From NCBI RefSeq assembly GCF_030161415.1, contig NZ_BSSU01000001.1, positions 62,001 through 126,000 on the forward strand: a stretch of DNA of 64,000 nucleotides. The letters run 5' to 3'. Shown here one piece after another: positions 33,881 to 44,738 of this stretch. The notes under the pieces were generated by a model. That model did no database searches and was not told the origin of the DNA. It saw nothing but the letters and a program-made list of their open reading frames with translations. The DNA is from Thalassotalea eurytherma (GTDB lineage Bacteria; Pseudomonadota; Gammaproteobacteria; Enterobacterales; Alteromonadaceae). Position numbers and translations under genes: made by a program. Each line of letters opens with the position of its first letter. Position 1 is the stretch's first letter.

Positions 33881-35437
33881 ATGACAACTGCAAATTCATT
33901 ACAACATAAAAGTATTGCCGATTTCGTTGAATCGACATTACAAACGTATTCAGAAAAACCAGCATATGCTTGTTTAGGACAAACATTAACTTTTGGCGAG
34001 ATTGAAGAAAAATCGCGTGCTTTGGCGTGTTTTTTACAGCAACACCCTGAGCTGCAACCAGGCGATCGTATTGCCATTCAATTGCCTAATTTGATTCAAT
34101 ACCCGATAGCAGCGTACGCAGCGTTTAGAGCCGGTTTAGTGATTGTAAATACCAACCCTCTTTATACGCCCCCTGAAATGCAACATCAGTTTAAAGACTC
34201 TGGTGCTAAAGCATTGATCATTCTACAAGACTTATTACCGAAATTTGATGCAATTAAAGCGCAAACGGATATTGACTTAGTGATTGCGACATCAGCGCCA
34301 GACTTGCTAACTAATGATTTAGCAGACGCGCCTGATGGTTGTATGAGCTTGAATCAAATTCTGAAGGAGTTTGCAAATCAAGATTTGGCAGAACGCTCTT
34401 TGGTATCGTTAGATGACAATTGTGTATTGCAATATACCGGTGGTACTACTGGTGTATCCAAAGGCGCCTGTTTAAGCCATGGCAATATTTTATCTAACGC
34501 ATTGCAAGTTCATGAGCGTCTAAAAGTAAAACTCATTGACGGTGAAGAGGTCTTCATTTGCCCTCTACCGCTTTATCATATTTACGCCTTTACGGTGAAC
34601 ATGATGATGATGTTCTCAAATGGTAATCTAAATGTGCTGATTCCGAATCCTCGCGATATTGACGGTTTTGTTGACGCTATAGCGCCATTTAAATTTACAG
34701 CGTTCTCTGGCATCAACACGCTATTTGTCGGTTTAGCGCATCATGAAAAATTTAAATCATTAGATTTCTCTAAATTTAAGTTTACTGTGTCTGGCGGCAC
34801 TGCTTTAACGTCATCAGCGGTTGATGTTTGGCGCACTGTTACAGGGTGTTCTATTACCGAAGGTTATGGTTTATCTGAGACCTCGCCAGTATTGTGTTTA
34901 AACACGCCGGATCACGAAATACTGGGTACTGTGGGTCAGCCTTTAATCGATACTGAAATTCAATTGTGGGATGAAAACAATAACCAAGTAGAAGAAGGTG
35001 AAATTGTAGCCCGTGGACCACAAGTGATGAGTGGTTATTGGAACATGCCTGAGGAAACGGCCAAAGTGATGAATGACGGCTTTTTCAAAACAGGTGATGT
35101 TGGGGTGCGTTTACCAACGGGTGAAATTAAAATCGTTGATCGCTTAAAAGACATGATTATTGTCTCAGGCTTCAATGTTTATCCGAATGAAGTTGAAGAT
35201 GTCTTAACTAAGCATCCGAAAATTTTAGAGGCTGCAGTTGTTGGTGAGCAAGATGAAAAGTCAGGTGAAAAGGTTTGCGCATATATTACGGTGGCCGATG
35301 AATTACCATCAGAACAGGTAATTGCTCACTGTCGAGATCATCTAACCGCATATAAAATACCGAAAAAGGTTGTCGTTTTAGACGAATTACCAAAATCGAC
35401 TGTAGGTAAAATACTGAGAAGAGAACTACGTAAATAA
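33881..35437 (+). CDS. AMP-forming acyl-CoA synthetase (FadD-like)
   Basis: An earlier ATG lies at 33866, but AGGA at 33870-33873 sits 7 bp before the ATG at 33881, which is preferred (518 residues). It is an adenylate-forming ligase making acyl-CoA from an acid, ATP and CoA. Core motifs: YTGGTTGVSKGACLSH (A3, P-loop), EGYGLSETSPV (A5), FFKTGDVG (A7), IVDRLKDMIIVSGFNVYP (A8) and LPKSTVGKILRREL with the catalytic Lys (A10). The substrate is probably a medium/long-chain or aromatic acid. Coupled to the aldehyde dehydrogenase (17-bp gap), it completes alcohol to aldehyde to acid to acyl-CoA with the GMC enzyme upstream. Confidence 0.93.
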   Translation: MTTANSLQHKSIADFVESTLQTYSEKPAYACLGQTLTFGEIEEKSRALACFLQQHPELQPGDRIAIQLPNLIQYPIAAYAAFRAGLVIVNTNPLYTPPEMQHQFKDSGAKALIILQDLLPKFDAIKAQTDIDLVIATSAPDLLTNDLADAPDGCMSLNQILKEFANQDLAERSLVSLDDNCVLQYTGGTTGVSKGACLSHGNILSNALQVHERLKVKLIDGEEVFICPLPLYHIYAFTVNMMMMFSNGNLNVLIPNPRDIDGFVDAIAPFKFTAFSGINTLFVGLAHHEKFKSLDFSKFKFTVSGGTALTSSAVDVWRTVTGCSITEGYGLSETSPVLCLNTPDHEILGTVGQPLIDTEIQLWDENNNQVEEGEIVARGPQVMSGYWNMPEETAKVMNDGFFKTGDVGVRLPTGEIKIVDRLKDMIIVSGFNVYPNEVEDVLTKHPKILEAAVVGEQDEKSGEKVCAYITVADELPSEQVIAHCRDHLTAYKIPKKVVVLDELPKSTVGKILRRELRK

Positions 35438-35454
35438 GACGTTTATCCCTATTT

Positions 35455-35480
35455 AAAAGCGACCTTAATGGTCGTTTTTA
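35455..35480. terminator. Terminator between acyl-CoA synthetase and hybrid kinase genes
   Basis: Hairpin AAAAGCGACC / GGTCGTTTTT around TTAAT, with T on one side and A on the other, so it can serve both convergent genes. Confidence 0.8.
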
Positions 35481-35505
35481 ACTCAATGGCGCTAAATGAT
35501 GCAGG

Positions 35506-37941
35506 TTAGTTAAATTGCTTTATTTTAAAGGGATGAGAGCGCTTTATCGTGGCTAATCGTTTTGCCAATTGTACTGGATCGAAGGGCTTAGTAATCACAT
35601 CTTCCATGCCAATAGCTAGGCATTTTTGCCTAGTAACCTCTTGCACATCGGCGGTTAATCCAACAACGGGAATATTGTCTGTAGTGTTACATTGCTTAAT
35701 CGCCACTGTCGCTTCAAAACCATCCATTACCGGCATATGTAGATCCATCAAAATTAGATCGTAAGATTTAGTTTTTAGCTGTTTTACAGCAACCTCACCG
35801 TTTTCAGCTATATCAACATTTACCTTGAAGTTCTCGAGGGTTTTCTGTGCAACCAGTTGGTTCATCGGTGCATCTTCAACAAGCAATACTTGTAAGCCTG
35901 ATAAATCAATTGACTCCCACGGTGCTGGGCTTTCGTCTTGCTGAGTTGGCGTGTTGGCAAGTAACAACACACGAGAAACCTGACTTGGTAAAAATGGAGA
36001 AGCAATAGAATGAACGTTGTCTAGTGTATATGGCACCGTTGATAATGGCTGAAATTGTTGATGAATAATGCACACTTGTAAAAAGTGCTCACCTAATTTT
36101 TCAAATTGACTTTTCGTTAAGCGATTAACAAAAACTTGTTCAATAAATAATATCGAAGCATTAATGGTTGTTGCACTGTAAAGCTCTTCAAAAGAGTGAT
36201 AAATACTATAGCGGGGAGCTTTTATCAGCTTTAGTACATGGCAAAGTTGTGCTGCCATATCAGAAGCGGAGCCTAGAATGCTGATATCTTTAACGTCTTT
36301 AATCGCGAAGTCTTGCAGCGTTTTCGACGATTGCATCTTCATTGGTAAATGCACAGAAAATGTAGAGCCGTGATTAAGCTTGGCATTAATGGTTAACTTC
36401 CCTGACAGCAACTGACAAAGCTTTTGAGTGATGGTCAAGCCAAGCCCTATACCACCATATTGGCGTTTACTTGAGCTATCTGCTTGCTCAAACGGATGAA
36501 GAATTTTTTCAATCTGATCCTGTGCTATTCCAATCCCAGTATCTTGAATATCAAAACGTATTTTTTGAGTAGAGTGGTCAGCATGAATCGATAAGATGAT
36601 ACTGCCTTGATGGGTATATTTAATGGCATTGTTAGCAAGATTGGTTAAAATCTGCTTGAGGCGCACTTCGTCAGTTGAAAAATAGACAGGACAGTCATCA
36701 TCTATTTTGATTAACAAGCTCAAGTACTTGCTTTGGCATTGTTCAGCCATCAATGCATTTAAGTATTGAGCAACGTTTTCGATATTGCATGGTTGTATGT
36801 TTAAAGACAGGTGACCGCCATCGATATTTGATAGATCGGAGATATCATCAAATAAGCTCAACAGCACTTTTGCAGCGTCTTGCGCGTTTTGTACGTATTG
36901 TTGCTGAACCTTTTCTAAACGTGTTGATTGCAATAGATTATTAAAGCCAATTATCGCGTTTAAAGGCGTACGCACTTCGTGATGTGTGTTGGCAATAAAT
37001 TGGCTTTTGGCTAAGTTTGACTGCTCTGCTTTTATTTGAAGCTTTTCCCGTTGAATAGTTTCGTCTTCTAGCAATTCAATATGGACACTAATCTCTTGGA
37101 ATATTTCGTTAATACTGTGTGTTAGTTGCTCGATTTCATAGACCGTTGGTTGGGTTTTTAATTCGGTAAAGTACTCAACATCTTGTAGGTATTTTTTTGT
37201 TTCAATATTGAGTTTTTCTAGCGGTTTAGCGAGTCTACTTCTGAAAACAACAGTGATAAATACCATCGCTAAGATGTTAATACTGAGCATGGTTATTACA
37301 ATCAGAAAAAGCTCATTGATATCTGATTTGATTTTTCTATAGTGCTGATTAATGCGGTTTTCAAAAAACGACTGGTAGCCATCTAAGAAGCTGTTAAAGG
37401 CTGTTAAAGAATCTAGATAGTGCTGAGAAATTAGCGTGCTTTGCGCTTCTTGCTGGGCTTGTGAACCTTGCTTTTTTTGTTTGATTGCGTTTTGTTCAGT
37501 GCGAATAATATTTTCTGAAAGCACTATCACTTCAGCAAGTAAAGAGAGTTCATGTTGCGTGAACTCTTGTCGTTTTAGTAGTTCAAAATCCGAAATGTAA
37601 TGGCCAACATATTTGCGCGCCTTATGCTGGCTAGATTGTGGGAAATAAGGGACTAATGTTTCCAGGCTACGAGCTTTATCACCGCGTGATTCATCTAATA
37701 ATTGTACGTACTGCTGTAAAGCATAGCCGTCGTTCTGGGAAACAAAACGTCTTGCATAGGTTGCTAATAAAAAGCGGTTCTCTTTAAGTTGTTCTACTAA
37801 ATAGTCGGCAGCATATTGTTTGTTCTTTAAGTTTTCAAGGGACGTAACACTGGAAGAGTAATGACTAAACGCATATATCACTGTGCCCATCAATGAAGCA
37901 CAGCAAATAAAGGTAAGTGAAAACAATGTCGATAGTTTCAT
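35506..37941 (-). CDS. Hybrid sensor histidine kinase / response regulator
   Basis: The frame is open from a TTG at 37983. The ATG at 37941 starts MKLSTLFSLTFICC, a proper first TM helix, and is preferred (811 residues). Two TM helices (about 5-27 and about 210-233) enclose a helical periplasmic sensor of about 180 residues. Then come a linker, HisKA with NTHHEVRTPLNAIIGF, HATPase (LTNLANNAIKYTH, DTGIGIAQDQ, GGIGLGLTI) and a C-terminal receiver (LLVEDAPMNQLVAQ, phospho-Asp in LILMDLHMPVMDGFEA, Lys in ITKPF). The region between HATPase and receiver looks like a degenerate second receiver. There is no output domain. The partner is unknown, as no phosphotransfer protein is adjacent. Confidence 0.92.
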   Translation of the reverse strand: MKLSTLFSLTFICCASLMGTVIYAFSHYSSSVTSLENLKNKQYAADYLVEQLKENRFLLATYARRFVSQNDGYALQQYVQLLDESRGDKARSLETLVPYFPQSSQHKARKYVGHYISDFELLKRQEFTQHELSLLAEVIVLSENIIRTEQNAIKQKKQGSQAQQEAQSTLISQHYLDSLTAFNSFLDGYQSFFENRINQHYRKIKSDINELFLIVITMLSINILAMVFITVVFRSRLAKPLEKLNIETKKYLQDVEYFTELKTQPTVYEIEQLTHSINEIFQEISVHIELLEDETIQREKLQIKAEQSNLAKSQFIANTHHEVRTPLNAIIGFNNLLQSTRLEKVQQQYVQNAQDAAKVLLSLFDDISDLSNIDGGHLSLNIQPCNIENVAQYLNALMAEQCQSKYLSLLIKIDDDCPVYFSTDEVRLKQILTNLANNAIKYTHQGSIILSIHADHSTQKIRFDIQDTGIGIAQDQIEKILHPFEQADSSSKRQYGGIGLGLTITQKLCQLLSGKLTINAKLNHGSTFSVHLPMKMQSSKTLQDFAIKDVKDISILGSASDMAAQLCHVLKLIKAPRYSIYHSFEELYSATTINASILFIEQVFVNRLTKSQFEKLGEHFLQVCIIHQQFQPLSTVPYTLDNVHSIASPFLPSQVSRVLLLANTPTQQDESPAPWESIDLSGLQVLLVEDAPMNQLVAQKTLENFKVNVDIAENGEVAVKQLKTKSYDLILMDLHMPVMDGFEATVAIKQCNTTDNIPVVGLTADVQEVTRQKCLAIGMEDVITKPFDPVQLAKRLATIKRSHPFKIKQFN

Positions 37942-38081
37942 CAAGTGACCCCCAAGACTCTGAAGTGAATAGTTGTTATGCAAGTCGTTGAAAAAATAGT
38001 CTACAGAAAAGGCGCTATGATGTCGGTAACCAAACCCGTGAAATTTGTTTCTGGAATGTTTCTTTGTTGTTGCAGTGCAAG

Positions 38082-38390
38082 TTAGTTTTCGCGATATCGC
38101 TGATAACTAGGATGGAACTCTAAATAATCGCACCACGTACTAAAGTGCTTGTAATTGTATGCCATATTGGTTGCTTTATACCAAAGAGACGGCTTTAATG
38201 CGTCCAATACAAAGCGCTTTTTATAGCCATCAATAGCGACATAACAGGCTAATGGACGTGTTGTACTATTGATTATTCTTAGGCGAGCATACCCTTCTAA
38301 ACTTTTACCATGCTCAACGCGAATGTCGGGCATGGCAAAGGCATAATCATTGATTAATATCAAAAATAATAGTGTGCACCATTTTAACAT
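38082..38390 (-). CDS. Small exported protein of unknown function
   Basis: The longest frame begins at 38438 inside the upstream gene, but the ATG at 38390, 4 bp after the EamA stop, gives a clean signal peptide (MLKWCTLLFLILINDYAFA). The mature part is about 83 residues, basic, with aromatic residues and two Cys (TRPLACYVAIDGYKKRF, STWCDYLEFHP) that may form a disulphide. It is likely co-transcribed with the EamA transporter gene. I do not recognise the family. Confidence 0.65.
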   Translation of the reverse strand: MLKWCTLLFLILINDYAFAMPDIRVEHGKSLEGYARLRIINSTTRPLACYVAIDGYKKRFVLDALKPSLWYKATNMAYNYKHFSTWCDYLEFHPSYQRYREN

Positions 38391-38394
38391 AACG

Positions 38395-39249
38395 TTATTT
38401 TGCCTGTTGTTTGTGAGCCCATAACAGGCTGACAACAATAAGTGTGGTTCCTAAGAGTAGCTTAGCAAAATCAGGACGTTCTCCAAACAGCGTAAAAGAC
38501 AAAATAATAGCTAACGGTACGTATCCATTATTCATAATTGCTAGTGAAGCAGCTGATACGTGTTTAGCGCCCCAATTCCATAAGAAAAAACCTAAACCTG
38601 AGGCAATCGCCCCTAAATAAAGAACAAAATAAAATTGTCGAGAGGTGATCTTTATATCCGTAAGGCTTTCACCTGTTTGCCAAAACATCATAATGCCTGA
38701 AAATAAGGCAGCACCAAAATACATATTCGCCATGTTGCTTGAGTGCAAAGCGAGTGAGGCTTGACCGTTATCATCATGCTTGTAATAAATTTGACCGAAG
38801 GCAAAAGCTAAATTAGCAACTTGTAAAATTAAAAAGCCAATTAGCCATTGTTGTGCATTATTCTCTTGGTAAACCAAAATTCCAGCACCAAGGATCGACA
38901 AAATTATAGGTAAGAACCACTGCCCGTTAAATCGCTTCTTTATCATCGCGTCAAAGATCATGACGTAAAGTGGTGTAAAAATGGTTAATACGGCCACTAA
39001 ATAACCAGGTAAGTATTGATAAGAAAAAATATAGGCGATGTACATCACACCAAATTGAATAACACCTAGCCCAATGAGTTTGAAAGATATTGATGTTTTT
39101 CTTAACCATAAAGCAACAGGTAAGAAAACAATAAAGCTTATCAATAAGCGTAAATGTGCAACTAAAGTAGGTGGTAAATCCGTTAATTCGCCTTTGATGA
39201 TGCCAAAAGAAAATGCCCAAAGTAGTGAAACAAACAGTAAAGCGAACAA
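38395..39249 (-). CDS. EamA-family (DMT) transporter
   Basis: A 284-residue inner-membrane protein with ten TM helices in two EamA repeats (about 1-130 and 140-280). The pattern starts with MFALLFVSLLWAFSFGIIKG and includes ASGLGFFLWNWGAKHVSA and NGYVPLAIILSFTLFGERPD in repeat two, where the Glu is the usual family position. These carriers export amino acids, nucleosides or other metabolites; the substrate cannot be read from sequence. Confidence 0.9.
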   Translation of the reverse strand: MFALLFVSLLWAFSFGIIKGELTDLPPTLVAHLRLLISFIVFLPVALWLRKTSISFKLIGLGVIQFGVMYIAYIFSYQYLPGYLVAVLTIFTPLYVMIFDAMIKKRFNGQWFLPIILSILGAGILVYQENNAQQWLIGFLILQVANLAFAFGQIYYKHDDNGQASLALHSSNMANMYFGAALFSGIMMFWQTGESLTDIKITSRQFYFVLYLGAIASGLGFFLWNWGAKHVSAASLAIMNNGYVPLAIILSFTLFGERPDFAKLLLGTTLIVVSLLWAHKQQAK

Positions 39250-39461
39250 AATTTATCCTATTAAATCGTTTATCTGAGAAATTTACGCTGACTAAGCTTG
39301 ACTTGCCAGCCTTTTTTTGAAGAATGAAGACAACAATGCAGTCGCGGAATAAAAAAATGCAGTCTAGCTATTGAAACCGCATTACCCCGTCTCCATAACA
39401 ACTATTAAGAAATTATTATAAGCCTCTTGTACAGGCAAACATATCAAAGAAGAGAAGAATT

Positions 39462-40229
39462 ATGGCTAACTTTGCCCCAGTAAAAAAAGAATTACACCAG
39501 AATTTAAAAGTTGCAGCACAACGTGGCTTACCAGATATTTCAGGTCAGCACATCATTGCAACACATGCGCGCGAATTTCCACAGTTAGCAACAAGCTTCC
39601 CAATTTTTTTAATTAAAGATAACGAGCGATTCCGTCCAGTATTAATGACGGGTCTAGAAGCAGGTGAGAACTTATTCTACAAAGATGGCATCTTAGATTC
39701 TTTATTTATGCCACAAGCAATTGCATTAGCACCATTTAGCTTAGGTTTAGATCCTGAAAAAGAAAAAACATTAACGACATGTGTTGATTTAGACAGCGAA
39801 TACGTTGGTGAAGATAAAGAAATCCCACTATTCGATGAAAAGGGTGAAGAGTCAGAGTTATTTAAGAACATCCAAGAAGCACTCGGTAACCTTTATAACA
39901 GTGAAGTATTAACTGAGAAATTCGTAAAAGAATTAGAAGATAACGACTTACTTGTTGAGCTTCAGTTAAACATTGATTTCGCTAATGGTGAAAAGAAAAA
40001 GCTAGTAGGTTTATACGGTATCAACGAAGAGAAACTTCAAGCGCTTTCAGACGAGAAAATTGTAGACTTCACTAAGCGTGGTATTTTCGTGCCAATTCAC
40101 GCAATGTTATTATCGTTTGGTCAAATTAATCGTTTAGCTAAACTACGCAACGAAACTGACGGTAAAAAAGTTGTTTCATTACGCATTGCTCCAGCAGAGG
40201 CTGAAGAGCAACAAGTAGCTAACGCATAA
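39462..40229 (+). CDS. SapC family protein
   Basis: A 255-residue protein of the SapC family (PF07277), recognised from HIIATHAREFPQLATSFPIF, then NERFRPVLMTGLEAGENLFY and the C-terminal VPIHAMLLSFGQINRLAKLR. It has no signal peptide despite the family's historical label as an S-layer-related protein, so it is expected to be cytosolic. Its codon use is highly biased (for example TTA for Leu throughout), suggesting strong expression. An AGAAGAGAAGAATT ribosome region precedes the ATG and a strong terminator follows, so it is monocistronic. Confidence 0.88.
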   Translation: MANFAPVKKELHQNLKVAAQRGLPDISGQHIIATHAREFPQLATSFPIFLIKDNERFRPVLMTGLEAGENLFYKDGILDSLFMPQAIALAPFSLGLDPEKEKTLTTCVDLDSEYVGEDKEIPLFDEKGEESELFKNIQEALGNLYNSEVLTEKFVKELEDNDLLVELQLNIDFANGEKKKLVGLYGINEEKLQALSDEKIVDFTKRGIFVPIHAMLLSFGQINRLAKLRNETDGKKVVSLRIAPAEAEEQQVANA

Positions 40230-40247
40230 TTACAGCGATATCATTGG

Positions 40248-40277
40248 AAAAGCCTAGCTAAAGCTAGGCTTTTTTTT
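40248..40277 (+). terminator. Rho-independent terminator after the SapC-family gene
   Basis: A near-palindrome AAAAGCCTAGCT/AGCTAGGCTTTT (40248-40259 with 40262-40273) followed by T; the workable stem is 10 bp with a 6-base loop. Confidence 0.9.
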
Positions 40278-40393
40278 GCCCTAAAAACGCGTAAAGAGGT
40301 GTTGTTGGTTAAATATTGATTAAAAATTAACACCTCATCATTGATGTGCTAGGGTAAATAAGCATGATTGGTAGTGGGCTGTTAGAGGATGAT

Positions 40394-42091
40394 ATGGCTG
40401 ATAATAATAAATTAATGCACGCCGTCGAAGAAGAATTGCAAAACTTAACGGGCGAGATATATCTCAAACTTGAAGAAAGATTCAATGTTTTGCTCGCGCA
40501 AGCACAGGAAAATGCTGACCCCATTGAAATTAACCAACAGCCTGAATATATCAAGGTTGAAAAAGGGCTTGCGAATGCTTATCAGCAGATCGAAAAACTC
40601 AACGAGCGTATCGATCTCAAAGAAGAGCAAGTCACTGCACTAAATAACGAGAATGTTGAATTAAAGTCTCAAGTCGCAGGCAAAGAAGCAAGTGAACAAC
40701 AAGCCTCACAAGACAGTCAAACGCTTCAGCAAGCCACCGAACAGCTCAATCATCAAATCAATGAACTAAACGACGCATTAAAGCAAAGTCAAAAAGCGCA
40801 TATGCAGCTCAGTACTGAGTTTGATGAGTTTCAAAAATCCGCCGCGCACGATTTATCTCAGCGTGAACAAGCTGAATTGAGTTTACAGGAAGAGTTAACC
40901 AACCTAACAAGCCAATTGCAGCTGAGTGAAAAGCAACACTTAAATGATCAGCAAGCTGTTCATCAGCAACTTGAAAAACAAGTGGCAAAATTACAGCAAA
41001 CAGAAGCTAGCCTGCAAAATGAGTTAAGCCTGGCAGAGCAAGCGCTAGCACAACAACAAATAGAATTTAATCAACAGCTTGAACAAAACCAAACGAGTCA
41101 ACAATCTGCAGAAGATTGTATAAATGAGCTCAGAACCACGCTAGAGCGCAAAGAGCAGGCGTTAGAAACGCTACAAACTAATTTAACAAATGAACAGGCA
41201 AACCTTGCTCAGTTAGCACAAGATAATCAAGCATTAACAATGCAGCTTGAAGATCAAGCTGAACAACTATCGAACGAGCAACATAGTGTTGCTGAGTACC
41301 AAGCTGCCATTGAGGCGCATCAAGAAAAACAAAACAAGCAACAACAAACTATTAGCGAACTATCGCAATATAATGAACAAAAAGAGCAAGCCATTGTTGC
41401 ATTACAAACGGATATTGCCGAGCAGCAATCTGTTGCAGAACAATTGCGAGTTGATAAGCAGGTATTATCGGAAAGTTTAGCTACAGCTAATGGGCAACAT
41501 GAAGGTGCTCAACAACAATTAACTGATTCGCTATTGCTGATAAAAGAAAAAGATCTGGCTCTCAATGCACTTCAGCAGCAAGCCTGTGATGATCAGAAAT
41601 CCATTGGAAAGCTCACGCAAGATATTCAACAAAAAGACAATATTGCCTTAGAAAACGAGCAAAAAATATCGCTATTAGCAGGTGACTTGAACACAAAAAA
41701 AGATGCATTAGCAGAAAGTCATACGCTTACAGAAAAACTGAACAAACAGTTGTCTGAACTTGTTAAGGCTCATGAAGAAAGTGAGCAAAAGAATACGCAG
41801 CTGTTAAGTGACAATGAATTCTTAGTGGAACAAAATCAAGCGCTACAACGCGAATATGAGCAGCTTATCGAAGACGGTAAAGTACAAAAAGAAAAAGCGA
41901 TAGCACGCAGAGAAAAAGAAGAAGCAGACTACGAAAAAGCGCGTGAAACGATTAAATACCTGCGCGATGAAAATTTTGAATTGTCTGAAAAGCTGTCGAC
42001 CTCAACAACTGAGCTTGAAGAGAAACTGCAAGAATATCGTTTACGATTTGAATACGCTCAAAAGCAATTGGCCAAGCAAACCTCTAACTAG
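40394..42091 (+). CDS. Long coiled-coil protein of unknown function
   Basis: The frame opens at 40364, but the ATG at 40394 has an AGAGGA ribosome site just upstream and is preferred (565 residues). A short N-terminal segment (MADNNKLMHAVEEELQNLTG) leads into nearly unbroken heptad-rich coiled coil, dominated by Gln, Glu, Leu and Ala to the C-terminus, with a basic patch KAIARREKEEADYEKA near residue 510. There is no signal peptide, TM helix or catalytic domain. It could be a cytoskeletal or cell-division scaffold; that rests only on architecture and on the ftsY/ftsEX neighbourhood. It is followed 37 bp later by yjaG. Confidence 0.75.
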   Translation: MADNNKLMHAVEEELQNLTGEIYLKLEERFNVLLAQAQENADPIEINQQPEYIKVEKGLANAYQQIEKLNERIDLKEEQVTALNNENVELKSQVAGKEASEQQASQDSQTLQQATEQLNHQINELNDALKQSQKAHMQLSTEFDEFQKSAAHDLSQREQAELSLQEELTNLTSQLQLSEKQHLNDQQAVHQQLEKQVAKLQQTEASLQNELSLAEQALAQQQIEFNQQLEQNQTSQQSAEDCINELRTTLERKEQALETLQTNLTNEQANLAQLAQDNQALTMQLEDQAEQLSNEQHSVAEYQAAIEAHQEKQNKQQQTISELSQYNEQKEQAIVALQTDIAEQQSVAEQLRVDKQVLSESLATANGQHEGAQQQLTDSLLLIKEKDLALNALQQQACDDQKSIGKLTQDIQQKDNIALENEQKISLLAGDLNTKKDALAESHTLTEKLNKQLSELVKAHEESEQKNTQLLSDNEFLVEQNQALQREYEQLIEDGKVQKEKAIARREKEEADYEKARETIKYLRDENFELSEKLSTSTTELEEKLQEYRLRFEYAQKQLAKQTSN

Positions 42092-42128
42092 GTATAATAC
42101 GACCAATTAAGTTGATTAGAGAAAAGTC

Positions 42129-42713
42129 GTGACGATAGATATCTCCCGTTTTAGCCATTGGCAACAAATCGCCTATAGTGCAGCGTTGCTTGAACGTATG
42201 TTGCCTAATTTAGTCATGTTTCATGAAGTCACTGAGTTTGGCGAACCAAAATTATTGAGAAATCAGCTCAACCTAGTGTGGCAATGGTTAGATAAAAAGC
42301 AGTCGTGCAAAATCAACTACAATGCACAGTTAGCGAAGTTAGAACCGCTAATTCCCGATCCCGAACAATTTGATAGCTTTGGTGTTTTTCCTGCAATCGA
42401 CGTTACCATGGCAATGCTTTCTTTACTGCAAGGTATGCAGGATAAAGAGCTAGAAAACTTCGAAAGCGTTGCACAATTATCTCTTAACTCTGTTAATTTC
42501 TATTGTGAACTAGAGCTCTCTGAGCAAGGTGAGTTGACTGAGCAAGCGTTAGATGAAGCAATAGCGCAACACCCTTTAATGCAATGGGAACAAGATACAC
42601 AAGCGCAGTTGTTTGATTTTATAAATCAGGCGCCTGAAACTAAAGAAACTTGTCAAAAAGCCAAAGCATTGGTTTTAGAAGAAGGCATGTCTAACTTAGG
42701 TATTGAAATTTAA
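42129..42713 (+). CDS. yjaG: YjaG family protein (DUF416)
   Basis: A 194-residue cytosolic protein of family DUF416, starting at GTG. It is recognised by the opening SRFSHWQQIAYSAALLERML, the NLVWQWLD segment and DSFGVFPAIDVTMAMLSLLQ. It is helical and of unknown biochemical function, conserved in gammaproteobacteria. It is convergent with rsmD (12-bp gap). Confidence 0.88.
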   Translation: MTIDISRFSHWQQIAYSAALLERMLPNLVMFHEVTEFGEPKLLRNQLNLVWQWLDKKQSCKINYNAQLAKLEPLIPDPEQFDSFGVFPAIDVTMAMLSLLQGMQDKELENFESVAQLSLNSVNFYCELELSEQGELTEQALDEAIAQHPLMQWEQDTQAQLFDFINQAPETKETCQKAKALVLEEGMSNLGIEI

Positions 42714-42725
42714 CACTAGGTTCGA

Positions 42726-43307
42726 CTATTGGGTATTTTGATAGAGGCGATAGGCTACTTGACCGGCAACTTTCTCTTTGAGAAGTTGCCAATGTGCAGG
42801 AATAGCAGTCATTGAAAGTTCTGATTCCACTTCAACATACACTAAGCCGTCGTCTTTCAACCAACCGTTATCAATCAATTTAATCGCTTTATCCGCTAGG
42901 CCTTCTCTAAATGGAGGGTCAATAAAAATGATATCCATTGCTGTTGGTTTATTGGTTAAATAATTTAGCGCATTCCCTTGGATTACCGATACATTATCCG
43001 CATTTAATAATAGAGCATTGCTTTTAAGTTGTTTTGCAGCACTTTTATCAAGCTCACACATAATGACTTGGTTGGCACCTCTTGAAAGTGCTTCAAAACC
43101 GAGAGAGCCGGCACCAGCAAAACAATCTAAACATAGGCTTTGCCCTGTATAAGGCATCAACCAATTGAAGACGGTTTCTTTAACGCGATCTGTTGTTGGG
43201 CGTAAGCCTTGCGCATTGAGTACAGGTAATTTACGGCCTCTATGTTTACCGGCAATAATTCTAATTGCGCCAGTTGACTGTTTTTTCGCTGATGGATGTT
43301 TTGCCAT
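42726..43307 (-). CDS. rsmD: 16S rRNA (guanine(966)-N2)-methyltransferase
   Basis: A 193-residue SAM-dependent methyltransferase that modifies G966 of 16S rRNA. It has the N-terminal RIIAGKHRGRKLPV and RPTTDRVKETVFNWL (RNA binding), SAM motif I LDCFAGAGSLGFEALSRGA and catalytic motif IV DIIFIDPPF, typical for N2-guanine methylation. It is divergent from ftsY, as in most gammaproteobacteria. Confidence 0.95.
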   Translation of the reverse strand: MAKHPSAKKQSTGAIRIIAGKHRGRKLPVLNAQGLRPTTDRVKETVFNWLMPYTGQSLCLDCFAGAGSLGFEALSRGANQVIMCELDKSAAKQLKSNALLLNADNVSVIQGNALNYLTNKPTAMDIIFIDPPFREGLADKAIKLIDNGWLKDDGLVYVEVESELSMTAIPAHWQLLKEKVAGQVAYRLYQNTQ

Positions 43308-43433
43308 ATCGGTATATATGCTGTTTTGTCTAGTGCATTAAGGTGGTAATATATCGCCAATTTTATCGCTGTTTGTTACTAAAAAGCTATTAGCAAACTG
43401 CCCTATTTACTTAAAGTATTGAAATAAAGCGTT

Positions 43434-44672
<1,239 letters not shown>

Positions 44673-44738
44673 AAATAGGTAGTTGTCAGCATCAAGGTAA
44701 AGGCGCTAAGATAATAAAAATTTATAAAAAGTAGCCAA

